Assembly (NCBI RefSeq): GCF_013166575.1
Contig: NZ_JABKKE010000001.1
Coordinates: 343,769 to 407,768 of the forward strand
DNA: 64,000 bases
Direction of reading: 5' to 3'
From: Xylanibacter rodentium
GTDB taxonomy: Bacteria > Bacteroidota > Bacteroidia > Bacteroidales > Bacteroidaceae
The notes beneath the pieces are model-generated. The model saw nothing but the letters and a program-made list of their open reading frames with translations. It had not been told where the DNA came from and ran no database searches. The position numbers and the translations under genes are program-made. Below, one piece after another: positions 54,212 through 62,347 of this stretch. Each line of letters opens with the position of its first letter. Within the stretch, counting starts at the first letter, position 1.

Positions 54212-55123
54212 TCATGCCGCAACATGGCGTACGCGGTCAGCCATATACATGCCGGCAAGTATCATTGCCGAACCGAAGACGAACCAAGGCGTAATCTGCT
54301 CACCGAGCACCATACGGGCAAACAATATCGTCGTGATCGGGTTGAAATACACCCAATTGGTGGCCCTCACGGCTCCAAGGCGGGCCATGCACCAGTTCCA
54401 GGTGAGGAAGCACACCATCGACGCCACGCAGCCGAGAAACAGCAGATTGGCCAGCACTTGCGGACGGAGCAGCACATCAGCCGGAGGCATTCCGGGCACA
54501 AACAGATAGTAAGGCATTATGGTGAGCACACCGTAGAAGAATACCTTACGCGTGATGAACATCGTGGAGTAGCGTCCCGACACCGTCTTCATGAGCAACG
54601 AATATACCGCCCAGCATATACATGCCGTAAAGGCAAGCACATCGCCCGCCGGCGACAGCCGGAGAACAAAACGTCCATTGAGCACTACGACGGCCATACC
54701 GAGAAATGCCATGACGGAACCGGCCATCTGCCACCGGCCAAGACGTTCCGTACGATAGCATATGCGTATGAGCAAGGCCGCAAAGAGCGGGCACGAACAT
54801 ACTATCAGCGACGTGTTGGTGGCCGTGGTGAAGCGCAACGCCTCGTTCTCCGTCAGAAAATACAGCGACCCTCCCGTCACGCCGAGTATGGCCATCATCA
54901 GTTCGTCGCACACGCTTCCGGCCATCAGCCGGAAGCCTCGCGGACCGGTCGCGAGCGAAAAGGAAAGCAGCAGCACATAGGCTGCGGCAAAACGCAGGGT
55001 GAATATCTGCGCAGGGGATATGCCGCTGATGATGAGCAGTTTGGTCCACACGAAAGTGGTGCCCCACACGGCCACGGTCGTCAAGGCCACGAGATGGCAC
55101 AACAAGTCCGGGCGTCGTCTCAT
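54212..55123 (-). CDS. EamA/DMT-family transporter
   Basis: A 303-residue inner-membrane protein with ten membrane segments in two EamA repeats (start HLVALTTVAVWGTTFVWTKL; second repeat begins near DVLAFTACICWAVYSLLMKT). Family members export amino acids and other metabolites. The ATG overlaps the tyrA stop by 4 bp, so it is translationally coupled to the aromatic amino acid genes; export of an aromatic amino acid or relative is a reasonable but unproven guess. Confidence 0.9.
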   Translation of the reverse strand: MRRRPDLLCHLVALTTVAVWGTTFVWTKLLIISGISPAQIFTLRFAAAYVLLLSFSLATGPRGFRLMAGSVCDELMMAILGVTGGSLYFLTENEALRFTTATNTSLIVCSCPLFAALLIRICYRTERLGRWQMAGSVMAFLGMAVVVLNGRFVLRLSPAGDVLAFTACICWAVYSLLMKTVSGRYSTMFITRKVFFYGVLTIMPYYLFVPGMPPADVLLRPQVLANLLFLGCVASMVCFLTWNWCMARLGAVRATNWVYFNPITTILFARMVLGEQITPWFVFGSAMILAGMYMADRVRHVAA

Positions 55124-55914
55124 TTTATAGTCTCTATGTCACGCCTTACGTTGTCCCTTATCTTCGCAAGATACGCCTTCATGCCGTCGGCATCCTTGCG
55201 GTTGATAATGTCAAGCAGGTTTTTCAGCTCGCTGCGTATCTGCTCCACCTGTCCGCCGGTATATGGATTGAAGAGTATCTCCTGCAACAGATAGTCGTCT
55301 TCATTGAGCACCCCCTTGGCTATGCGCATGTGGCGCTTGAACGTTGTTCCGGGCGCATCCTGATGCTTCATCACGGCTGCAAACACGAAAGTGCTCACAA
55401 ACGGGATGCTCAGCGAATAGGCCACGGTGCGGTCGTGCTCGTCAAAGGTATACTCGTAGATGTTGAGCCCCAGCCTTGCATAAAGGTCTTTAAAGAAAAT
55501 GCGGCCCATATAGTCGCCCTCGCTGATGATGATGGCGTTCTCCTCGCTGAGCTGCTGCAGATTGGCAAACGTGGGGCCGAACATCGGATGAGTGGACACA
55601 TAACGGCGTCCGCACTGCTCGTAGAAGTCTTTCAGTCCGGTCTTCACAGATGCTATGTCGCTGAGGATGCAGTCTTTGGGCAGATGTGGCAGCACTTCGT
55701 TGAATGCGGAAACGGTGTACTTCACCGTCACGGCATTGATGACAAGCTCCGGACCGAAACCTTCAATCTCCTCCAACGTAGTGAAGCGCCGGCAGTTGTA
55801 CGTGAAGCGCATCCGCATGGGGTCTTTCTCGTATACGGCCGTCTCGTGGTCGAAACTGAGCAGGTCGAGGAAAAAACTGCCCATCTTGCCTGCTCCCAAT
55901 ACTAATATTCTCAT
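55120..55914 (-). CDS. tyrA: Prephenate dehydrogenase
   Basis: Oxidatively decarboxylates prephenate to 4-hydroxyphenylpyruvate with NAD(P) in tyrosine synthesis. The 264-residue protein has MRILVLGAGKMGSFFLDLLS (Rossmann), DCILSDIASVKTGLKDFYEQ, YVSTHPMFGPTFANLQQL with the catalytic His, and DEHDRTVAYSLSIPFVSTFV. It lacks an ACT domain. 32 nt downstream of the DAHP synthase gene. Confidence 0.93.
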   Translation of the reverse strand: MRILVLGAGKMGSFFLDLLSFDHETAVYEKDPMRMRFTYNCRRFTTLEEIEGFGPELVINAVTVKYTVSAFNEVLPHLPKDCILSDIASVKTGLKDFYEQCGRRYVSTHPMFGPTFANLQQLSEENAIIISEGDYMGRIFFKDLYARLGLNIYEYTFDEHDRTVAYSLSIPFVSTFVFAAVMKHQDAPGTTFKRHMRIAKGVLNEDDYLLQEILFNPYTGGQVEQIRSELKNLLDIINRKDADGMKAYLAKIRDNVRRDIETIK

Positions 55915-55946
55915 AATTACAAGTCCTTTCCGAAACCTCCAGACGT

Positions 55947-57011
55947 CTACTTATTGATTATCTCCATCTGCTGACGCACCGATTCCTCGTGTATCTCTTC
56001 ATAAACTTTCCTCACGAAGTCGGCACCCATTCCGCAAAGTGCACCCTGAGCTCCGCGCTTGTCGAGTATCTCATTATAACGGTTGGTCTGGAGTACGGTC
56101 ATATTGTGCTCCTTCTTATACTGACCAATCTCACGGCACACGCGCATGCGCTTGGCAAGAAGATCCATCAATTGATTGTCGAGCTCGTCTATCTGCTTGC
56201 GCAATTGGGTAATGCCCTCGGTGGTGACGGTCTCGTCGCGCACCACGAGCAGGCTCAGTATGTAGTCAAGCACGTCGGGGGTGACCTGCTGCTTGGCGTC
56301 GCTCCACGCCTTGTCCGGCTCACAGTGGCTCTCTACGATGAGTCCGTCGAAACCCAGGTCCATGGCCTGCTGGCATAGCGGGGCCACCAGTTCGCGGCTG
56401 CCACCGATGTGGCTTGGGTCGCAGAAGATAGGCAACTCGGGTATGCGACGATGCAGCTCGATGGGTATCTGCCATGTGGGCAGATTGCGGTATATCTTCT
56501 TGTCGTAGCTCGAAAATCCGCGGTGGATGGCTCCGAGGCGTTTGATGCCGGCCTGATTGATGCGCTCCAGAGCACCGATCCACAGTTCAAGGTCGGGATT
56601 GACGGGATTCTTCACGAGTACGGGAACGTCTGTTCCGCGCAGCGAGTCGGCCAAAGCCTGCATTGCAAAGGGGTTGGCCGACGTGCGGGCACCCACCCAA
56701 AGTATGTCGACACCGTATTTCAGTGCCAGTTCGACATGCTCGGGCGTGGCTACCTCGGTGGCTATGAGCATTCCGGTCTCTTCCTTTACACGCGCCATCC
56801 AAGGCAGCGCCGTCTCGCCGTTGCCTTCAAATCCGCCAGGCTTGGTGCGCGGCTTCCACACTCCGGCACGGAATATGTGGCAGCCTTTGCCGGCCAGTTG
56901 CCGCGCTGTTGTCATCACTTGCTCTTCTGTCTCGGCCGAGCATGGACCTGCTATCACGTAAGGGCGCTCGTTGTCGCTCGGGAGTTGTAGTTTCTCTAAT
57001 TCAAGTTCCAT
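55947..57011 (-). CDS. aroF: Bifunctional DAHP synthase / chorismate mutase
   Basis: Catalyses the first step of the shikimate pathway (PEP + erythrose 4-phosphate to DAHP) and the chorismate to prephenate step. Residues 1-260: type I-beta DAHP synthase with VIAGPCSAETEEQVM, FRAGVWKPRTKPGGFEG, GARTSANPFAMQALADSL, VKNPVNPDLELWIGALERI, HRGFSSYD and DPSHIGGSRELVAPLCQQAM. Residues about 268-354: AroQ-type mutase, TQLRKQIDELDNQLMDLLAK then RMRVCREIGQYKKEHNM. The C-terminal mutase often gives feedback control by prephenate. The gene letter is by convention only. Confidence 0.94.
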   Translation of the reverse strand: MELELEKLQLPSDNERPYVIAGPCSAETEEQVMTTARQLAGKGCHIFRAGVWKPRTKPGGFEGNGETALPWMARVKEETGMLIATEVATPEHVELALKYGVDILWVGARTSANPFAMQALADSLRGTDVPVLVKNPVNPDLELWIGALERINQAGIKRLGAIHRGFSSYDKKIYRNLPTWQIPIELHRRIPELPIFCDPSHIGGSRELVAPLCQQAMDLGFDGLIVESHCEPDKAWSDAKQQVTPDVLDYILSLLVVRDETVTTEGITQLRKQIDELDNQLMDLLAKRMRVCREIGQYKKEHNMTVLQTNRYNEILDKRGAQGALCGMGADFVRKVYEEIHEESVRQQMEIINK

Positions 57012-57165
57012 TGGTATTTTGTTGTTTTGTTGTTTTTATATTTTTATGGGGAGTCTGGGAGAAATGGGAGATTATGGGAAAGACGGGGCAGACTGTAGAT
57101 TATCATAAAACAGTCGTTTTCTCATTAATTCATCGTCTTTATCTCACAATCTTACCGGCTTTATC
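57012..57165. other. Spacer in the aromatic operon with short direct repeats
   Basis: 154 bp between the aminotransferase stop and the DAHP synthase start. It holds TGGGAGA/TGGGAGATTATGGGA words (57058-57078) and CTTTATCTCAC twice (57130-57140 and 57159-57169, the second reaching the aminotransferase end). No promoter box was found. Possibly a degenerate repeat inserted in the operon. Confidence 0.4.
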
Positions 57166-58350
57166 TCACCAACCTATCGCTTTTATCCTCTCGAGAGCTT
57201 CCTTCAGTTTTTCTTCCTTGGCACAAAGCGAGATACGGATGTAGCGTTCGCCGTTGCTGCCGAATATGAATCCGGGCGTGATGAACACGCGAGCGTCGTG
57301 AAGCAGACGCTCGGTGAGATCTTCCACATTGTCATATATGTCGGGGATGCGGCCCCAAAGGAACATCCCCACCTGCGCGGGGTCATATGTGCAGCCCAAC
57401 ACACGCATTATCTCCCCGGCATATCGGCGGCGGCGGCTGTAGGTAGCTATGTTTGCCTCACGATGCCATTCGTCGTCGTTGGCATATGCCCGTGCCGCAG
57501 CCAACTGCAATCCGCGGAACGTTCCGCTGTCGATGTTGCTCTTTATCTTGAGTATCCAGCTGATGAACGTGGCGTTTGATGCGCACATTCCCACACGCCA
57601 GCCGGGCATGTTATGGCTCTTCGACATCGAGTTGAACTCGATACAGCAGTCTTTCGCGCCCGGAATCTGGAGCAACGACATGGGATTGTCATTGAGAATG
57701 AACGAATACGGATTGTCATTGACCACGACAATGGCATGACGGCGGGCAAAGTCGACAAGACGCTCGTAGGTCTCGCGGCGGGCATTTCCGCCCGTGGGCA
57801 TGTTCGGATAGTTGGTCCACATCAGCCTGACGCGGCTCAGGTCCATCCTTTCCAACTCGTCAAAGTCGGGCTGCCAACCATTGTCCGCACTGAGATTGTA
57901 GTTTACCACACGTGCGCCGAGTATTTTGCTGAGTGACGTATATGTCGGATATCCGGGATTGGGCACGAGAACCTCGTCACCGGGATTGACGAAAGCCAGC
58001 GTAACATGTAGTATTCCCTCCTTCGAACCGATAAGAGGCTGTATCTCCGTGGCCTCGTCCAGCTCTACACCGTACCACCGCTTGTAGAATCCGGCCATGG
58101 CCCGGCGTAGTTCGGGCGTGCCGGATGTGGGCTGATAACCGTGGCTGTCGGGGCGGCGGGCCACCTCGCAAAGTGTCTCGACGGTCTCTTCCGACGGCGG
58201 CATGTCGGGGCTGCCAATGGCCAGACTGATTATGTCGCGCCCCTCGGCATTCATCCGTGCCACTTCTTTCAGCTTCCGGCTGAAGTAGTATTCGCTGACG
58301 AGCGAGAGCCGCCCGGCCGGCTGTATGCGGTTATTCACATTGTCTTCCAT
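57166..58350 (-). CDS. PLP-dependent class I aminotransferase (aromatic amino acids likely)
   Basis: A 394-residue fold-type I aminotransferase. It has GSPDMPPSEETVETLCE, GYQPTSGTPELRRAMAGFY, the PLP-binding region VLVPNPGYPTYTSLSKILGA, TNYPNMPTGGNA, and the Schiff-base lysine in FNSMSKSHNMPGWRVGM; GSNGERYIRISLC near the end binds the carboxylate. Its place between pheA and the DAHP synthase/mutase gene, overlapping pheA by 20 bp, argues for transamination of phenylpyruvate and 4-hydroxyphenylpyruvate. By sequence it also resembles LL-diaminopimelate aminotransferase-like enzymes. Confidence 0.9.
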   Translation of the reverse strand: MEDNVNNRIQPAGRLSLVSEYYFSRKLKEVARMNAEGRDIISLAIGSPDMPPSEETVETLCEVARRPDSHGYQPTSGTPELRRAMAGFYKRWYGVELDEATEIQPLIGSKEGILHVTLAFVNPGDEVLVPNPGYPTYTSLSKILGARVVNYNLSADNGWQPDFDELERMDLSRVRLMWTNYPNMPTGGNARRETYERLVDFARRHAIVVVNDNPYSFILNDNPMSLLQIPGAKDCCIEFNSMSKSHNMPGWRVGMCASNATFISWILKIKSNIDSGTFRGLQLAAARAYANDDEWHREANIATYSRRRRYAGEIMRVLGCTYDPAQVGMFLWGRIPDIYDNVEDLTERLLHDARVFITPGFIFGSNGERYIRISLCAKEEKLKEALERIKAIGW

Positions 58351-59173
58351 TCTGATATTCTCCTAATATTTTAAGTTCTTTGGTCAGTGGTGCTATCGCA
58401 TCTATGCTTTGGCGGTAGCGCGTAAGGTTGTCGTAAGTAACATCGACATAGAAAAGATACTCCCACTCGTGGCCGATAATAGGCAGAGACTGTATCTTGG
58501 TCATATTGATTTTGTAGAACGAGAGGATGCTGAGCACTTGCGACAGCGAACCTTCCTCGTGGGGCAGCGAAAAGACGAGGCTTGACTTGTTCGTCCGGTC
58601 AAGCGGGCGCAGAAAGTCGGCCTTGCGCGGATTGCAAACAACGAGAAAGCGGGTGAAGTTGTGCTTGTTGTCCTCGATATGGTCTTCCAGTATCTTCATG
58701 CCGTAAAGACGTGCGGCTGCGGCACTGCATATTGCGGCCTGCCCTTGACGATGTCCTTCGGATATGTCCTTGGCCGAGCCGGCTGTGTCTTCACTTTCAA
58801 CGGCCTTAAGCATAGGATGACCCGATAGAAAACCGCGACATTGCATCAATGCCACCGGATGGGAGTGTACTTCCTGTATCGTCGTCCAGTCGTCATCGGG
58901 CAGACAACAGATGCAGTGTGATATATGCAGCTTGTGCTCGCCCACCACCGTAGTGCCCGAGTCGCGCAACAGTTCATAGTTGTGTAGCAGGCTGCCGGCA
59001 ATGGTGTTCTCTATGGCCATCATGCCGATTACGGTGGGATCGCGGCGGATGTTGTCAAACACATCCTCAAACGTTGCACAGCATATCAGCTGCAACTGCT
59101 CGCCATCGAAGTATTGATGGGCCGCCATATCGTGGAATGACCCTGTAAGTCCTTGTATTGCTACTCTCTTCAT
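58331..59173 (-). CDS. pheA: Prephenate dehydratase
   Basis: Converts prephenate to phenylpyruvate. The 280-residue protein has VAIQGLTGSFHDMAAHQYF, MAIENTIAGSLLHNYELLRD, the catalytic TRF region KHNFTRFLVV, and a C-terminal ACT domain (SSLVFSLPHEEGSLSQVLSI) where Phe normally binds for feedback inhibition. No chorismate mutase domain; that function lies in the DAHP synthase fusion. A longer frame reaches 59218 across the attenuator; the ATG at 59173 is correct. First enzyme gene of the operon. Confidence 0.95.
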   Translation of the reverse strand: MKRVAIQGLTGSFHDMAAHQYFDGEQLQLICCATFEDVFDNIRRDPTVIGMMAIENTIAGSLLHNYELLRDSGTTVVGEHKLHISHCICCLPDDDWTTIQEVHSHPVALMQCRGFLSGHPMLKAVESEDTAGSAKDISEGHRQGQAAICSAAAARLYGMKILEDHIEDNKHNFTRFLVVCNPRKADFLRPLDRTNKSSLVFSLPHEEGSLSQVLSILSFYKINMTKIQSLPIIGHEWEYLFYVDVTYDNLTRYRQSIDAIAPLTKELKILGEYQNGRQCE

Positions 59174-59208
59174 CTTCGTTTTTGTTTCTTGTCGTATCGT
59201 TGCGCATT

Positions 59209-59313
59209 TACAAAACAAAGTCCCGCTCCATTTGTTTGAAGCGGGACCTTGATGTAAATCTTTAAAGATTGTATCTTGTCATAAGTTGAAATCTACACGC
59301 AACTTCCCGCTTC
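59209..59313 (-). promoter_or_regulatory. Transcription attenuator of the pheA operon
   Basis: Three segments on the bottom strand compete. Segment A, GAAGCGGGA (59305-59313), lies in the last codons of the leader peptide. Segment B, TCCCGCTTC (59238-59246), can pair with A over 9-10 bp or with segment C, AGCGGGAC side (59220-59227), over 8 bp. The B-C hairpin has a 12-nt loop and is followed by TTTGTTTTG, i.e. an intrinsic terminator. If a ribosome stalls on the Phe/Tyr codons upstream of A, A can pair with B and the operon is read; if it moves on to the stop codon it covers A, and B-C terminates. This is a textbook attenuator layout, inferred by eye. Confidence 0.8.
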
Positions 59314-59370
59314 ACAATTCCTTGCAAAGTAAAAGTAAAAGCTATAAAAGTATGCGTCAAACTTATTCAT
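59293..59370 (-). CDS. Phe/Tyr-rich leader peptide of the pheA operon
   Basis: A 25-codon frame (ATG 59370, TAG 59293-59295) whose residues 4-15 read FDAYFYSFYFYF: five Phe and four Tyr within twelve codons. It starts about 30 nt after a consensus promoter box, and its end overlaps the first RNA segment of the attenuator. Both Phe and Tyr starvation should stall the ribosome, which fits an operon making both amino acids. No function as a protein is expected. Confidence 0.82.
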   Translation of the reverse strand: MNKFDAYFYSFYFYFARNCEAGSCV

Positions 59371-59400
59371 CGTTTATCTGTCATTTTGTTTATCTGCTTG

Positions 59401-59432
59401 CAAAATTATATTATTTTCACGAAACATGCAAA
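59401..59432 (-). promoter_or_regulatory. Promoter of the pheA leader and operon
   Basis: Bottom strand TTTG (59429-59432), 20-nt spacer, TAATTTTG (59401-59408): a good Bacteroidota promoter placed 30 nt before the leader-peptide ATG. It sits just after the crcB stop, so the operon is independent of crcB. Confidence 0.7.
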
Positions 59433-59476
59433 TAAATTGCAATATTTTTAGGCTGTTTGCTTACTTTCCATTCATT

Positions 59477-59860
59477 TTAATAACAAAATAACACTACGGC
59501 CTTAAGTCCGGCATATGCAGCTATAAGCCCGGCCGCAACACTCGCCCCTATATATAATAATGTGTATATTGCATCAGTAGTCTTCATCAGCATCAGGCTC
59601 TCATTGGCAAACGTGCTGAACGTGGTGAAGCCGCCACAGAAACCGGTGACAAGAAGAAGCCGCACCAGAGGCGGTACATGCCCAGAGGCAAACGCTCCCG
59701 TGAGCACACCGATAAGCAGGCAGCCCGCTACATTGACGGCAAACGTGCCCCAAGGGAAAGAGCCACCGGCCATATCACCGGCATACTTTGACACCAGATA
59801 ACGGGCCACACTGCCCACAGCGCCACCAAGAGCAACCGCAAGAATATTTCCGACCGTCAT
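59477..59860 (-). CDS. crcB: Fluoride ion exporter CrcB/Fluc
   Basis: A 127-residue membrane protein with four membrane segments that forms a dual-topology dimeric fluoride channel. It has LGGAVGSVARYLVSKYAG, the GTFAVNVAGCLLIGVLTG segment with the conserved Asn, and GFCGGFTTFSTFANESLMLM with the phenylalanine box. The start overlaps the M48 protease stop by 4 bp. No fluoride riboswitch was seen. Confidence 0.95.
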   Translation of the reverse strand: MTVGNILAVALGGAVGSVARYLVSKYAGDMAGGSFPWGTFAVNVAGCLLIGVLTGAFASGHVPPLVRLLLVTGFCGGFTTFSTFANESLMLMKTTDAIYTLLYIGASVAAGLIAAYAGLKAVVLFCY

Positions 59861-60738
59861 TTCTTTGTCGAAATATGTATTGTCGGAATGTTGCTTTGCC
59901 GTAAAGGGACGCCTCCTTGCGGCACCGTGCCACCACCTTTGTAATATTTCAGAGCCTCAGGCATCCACTTCTGAATGTCGGATATACGCTTGGCATCACT
60001 CGGATGGTCGCTGAAGATGGACGAGCCACCGCCGGTAGCCGAGGCCATGCGCTGCCAAAATGGAATGGCCACCTGCGGATCGTAGCCTGCCATGGCGGCA
60101 AAGATGATGCCGAGACGGTCGGCCTCGCTCTCCTGCTTGCGCGAATAGGCTGCCGAACCAAGTGTGGAACCGAGGCCGAACACAGTAGAACCTATCTGCT
60201 GCAAACTCGTGCTGGCACCGGCACCGCTGAGCACTGTGCCGAGAATCTGGCTGCCATACTGCTGCTTGACCTGATTGCTGAGGCGTTCGGCCGAGTGACG
60301 GGCCACAGCGTGGGCTATCTCATGACCGAGCACGATGGCGAGCGAAGCCTCATCGCGTGTCACAGGCAACAGACCGTCATATACCACAATCTTTCCTCCG
60401 GGCATGCAGAAAGCGTTCACATTAGAATCTTGCACCAGATTGAACTCCCACTTATACTGCGACACGTCACCTCCCATTCCGTTGGAATTAAGATAAGTAA
60501 CAACGGCATCGGCCAGCCTCTGCCCTACCCGTCTCACCATGGCCGTGTTCACACCATCGGCTGACAGACGGGCTTTCTGCATATATTCCTGATACTGCTG
60601 ATTGCTCAGACTGAGCACTTGTTCGTCGTTTACAAGCAGATTTTGCTTGCGGCCTGTGATAGGCACCGTGTTCATCGTGCCACAACTTGCCAACATGGCC
60701 ACTGCCAAGGTCAGCAAAAAGAACCTTATTCTTTTCAT
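59857..60738 (-). CDS. M48-family metalloprotease lipoprotein (BepA/LoiP-like)
   Basis: A 293-residue protein with lipobox ASCG (mature Cys about 19), so anchored in the envelope. The zinc site is VLGHEIAHAVARHSAERLSN, with the third ligand in RKQESEADRLGIIFAAMAGY; the end has SDHPSDAKRISDIQKWMPEA. Such proteases degrade or mature misassembled outer-membrane proteins. ATG at 60738 is chosen over 60747. Likely co-transcribed with crcB. Confidence 0.93.
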   Translation of the reverse strand: MKRIRFFLLTLAVAMLASCGTMNTVPITGRKQNLLVNDEQVLSLSNQQYQEYMQKARLSADGVNTAMVRRVGQRLADAVVTYLNSNGMGGDVSQYKWEFNLVQDSNVNAFCMPGGKIVVYDGLLPVTRDEASLAIVLGHEIAHAVARHSAERLSNQVKQQYGSQILGTVLSGAGASTSLQQIGSTVFGLGSTLGSAAYSRKQESEADRLGIIFAAMAGYDPQVAIPFWQRMASATGGGSSIFSDHPSDAKRISDIQKWMPEALKYYKGGGTVPQGGVPLRQSNIPTIHISTKK

Positions 60739-60904
60739 TATCTCCATATTATTTTATTATCCGTTGGATTTTATTACGTTGATTTTCCTACATTACGCCG
60801 CCAATACAATGACCGCAACACTGCGGCACATAAATACATAACCGACCTACAAAAGAAATAAAAAAAAGCGAAACCGGCAAAACTTTTATGGAAAATTGAT
60901 GAAT

Positions 60905-60955
60905 AAAAAAAGCGGGCTGCAATCCAAGTCATCCAATGACCTAAGGCAGTCCGCT
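60905..60955 (-). terminator. Terminator after the small secreted protein gene
   Basis: Bottom strand AGCGGACTGC (60946-60955) pairs with GCAGCCCGCT (60911-60920) with one mismatch; 25-nt loop; TTTTTTT follows. It is 22 nt past the stop of the gene at 60978-61337. Confidence 0.8.
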
Positions 60956-60977
60956 CTTAACTATCTTTTTCCTGTTC

Positions 60978-61337
60978 TTATTTCAGTCCGCGATTGCTGA
61001 GAGTAGCGTTCAGCAACATCTTGTACTTGTCAAACTGAACAGGAGTAAGTATATAGCTCATATACTTCAAGTCTTTCTCCACAGCCTCATCCATGATAGC
61101 CTTACGGTCATCCTTATGGGCCTGCGATGCCATCATCATCTCTCCGCAGAAAGCACGGTGTATCTCGGTAACACTCTCCATCTGATCGAATGTCAGTCCA
61201 AGCACTCCACCCAAACGACGTATATTGATGCTCATGTCGTAGGCACTCGAATTGTTCATACCGTTTACGTTCTCGTTCTCTGCAAATGTTGTAGTCATGC
61301 CAAGCACTGCCACAACCGTCAAAAACAATCTTTTCAT
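60978..61337 (-). CDS. Small secreted protein of unknown function
   Basis: A 119-residue protein with a signal peptide (MKRLFLTVVAVLGMTTTFAE). The mature part is mostly helical, with DMSINIRRLGGVLGLTFDQM, HRAFCGEMMMASQAHKDDRK and a C-terminal LTPVQFDKYKMLLNATLSNR. The last part resembles the Spy/CpxP type LTPeQ motif loosely (LTPVQFDKY), so a periplasmic helical chaperone-like protein is possible but unproven. It has its own promoter and terminator, so it is a single-gene unit. Confidence 0.75.
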   Translation of the reverse strand: MKRLFLTVVAVLGMTTTFAENENVNGMNNSSAYDMSINIRRLGGVLGLTFDQMESVTEIHRAFCGEMMMASQAHKDDRKAIMDEAVEKDLKYMSYILTPVQFDKYKMLLNATLSNRGLK

Positions 61338-61408
61338 TTTCGTTACCCTTTCTTTTTACTTTAAAACTTAATACCTGAATGTGTTATCCCTATATCTTTT
61401 TGACGGTG

Positions 61409-61439
61409 CAAAGTTACGAGGGTTTAATCATCCGGCAAA
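61409..61439 (-). promoter_or_regulatory. Promoter of the small secreted protein gene
   Basis: Bottom strand TTTG (61436-61439), 19-nt spacer, TAACTTTG (61409-61416), then 71 nt to the ATG at 61337. A full consensus match. Confidence 0.65.
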
Positions 61440-61709
61440 GGTTTTATATCTACTGTTTGCGCACACAAGGCTCTTTTTTGACGTAAATCAAATAATCGGG
61501 CCTAATAAAAAAATGTAATATACATGCAACAAAAAACTACGAATGAGGCAGTATCACATACTACAAAATGACACAAAGACACATCGGAGAGGCTATATGC
61601 TATCATAAGAATAGTATGACGACGCAAACATAACCATCGCCAGTCTTCATGCCTACGACGCTCCACACAATTATACTGGGATTTATGCCGGTTTGTTGAT
61701 TAAAATGTG

Positions 61710-61717
61710 TAACTTTG
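61710..61717 (+). promoter_or_regulatory. Candidate promoter of slyD-aroC
   Basis: TAACTTTG -7 box 33 nt before the slyD ATG (61751). No well-placed TTTG at -33. The region 61440-61709 shows no gene. Confidence 0.5.
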
Positions 61718-61750
61718 CCACTGAATATAACGAAAACAGAATATAGCAAA

Positions 61751-62338
61751 ATGGAAAAACCACAAAACAAGTACATAGCCGTGACATATAGACTGTACAC
61801 GGTTGAGAATAACGAAAGCGAACTTATAGAAGAAACATCACAGGACCGACCATTCCTGTTTATCAGCGGATTCGGCGTAACTCTCGAATCGTTCGAGAAG
61901 CATATAGCAGGGCTGGAAAAAGGCTCGGACTTCGATTTCACTCTTACAAAAGACGAGGCCTACGGTGACTATGAACCGGGGCGCGTACTCGATTTGGAAC
62001 GCGGAATGTTCTGCATCAACGGTCATTTCGACCACGAACACATATTCAAAGATGCTATAGTGCCGCTGCAGAACGAAGACGGCAACCGCTTCTACGGTCG
62101 CGTGCTTGAAGTCGGAGCAGATACGGTGAAGATGGACCTGAACCATCCTTTGGCCGGAAAAACGCTCAACTTCAAAGGTAAGGTTGTAGAAAACAGAGAT
62201 GCGACCAACGAAGAGATACAAGGCATGATAAACCGTCTGAGCGGTGAAGGATGCGGTTGCGGATGCGACAGTTGCGGCGGTGGATGTGACGACGGATGCC
62301 ACGGTGACCACGGACACTGCGATTGCGGTTGCCACTAA
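61751..62338 (+). CDS. slyD: FKBP-type peptidyl-prolyl isomerase SlyD
   Basis: A 195-residue SlyD: short FKBP domain (YIAVTYRLYTVENNESELIE, then FISGFGVTLESFEKHIAGLE) with an inserted IF chaperone domain (LDLERGMFCINGHFDHEHIF), closing with DLNHPLAGKTLNFKGKVV. The C-terminus is a metal-binding tail of 30 residues with eleven Cys and four His (GCGCGCDSCGGGC and on), as in SlyD proteins that store nickel or zinc. An in-frame extension from 61715 is rejected. aroC begins 9 nt later. Confidence 0.95.
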   Translation: MEKPQNKYIAVTYRLYTVENNESELIEETSQDRPFLFISGFGVTLESFEKHIAGLEKGSDFDFTLTKDEAYGDYEPGRVLDLERGMFCINGHFDHEHIFKDAIVPLQNEDGNRFYGRVLEVGADTVKMDLNHPLAGKTLNFKGKVVENRDATNEEIQGMINRLSGEGCGCGCDSCGGGCDDGCHGDHGHCDCGCH

Positions 62339-62347
62339 AAGCATGAC

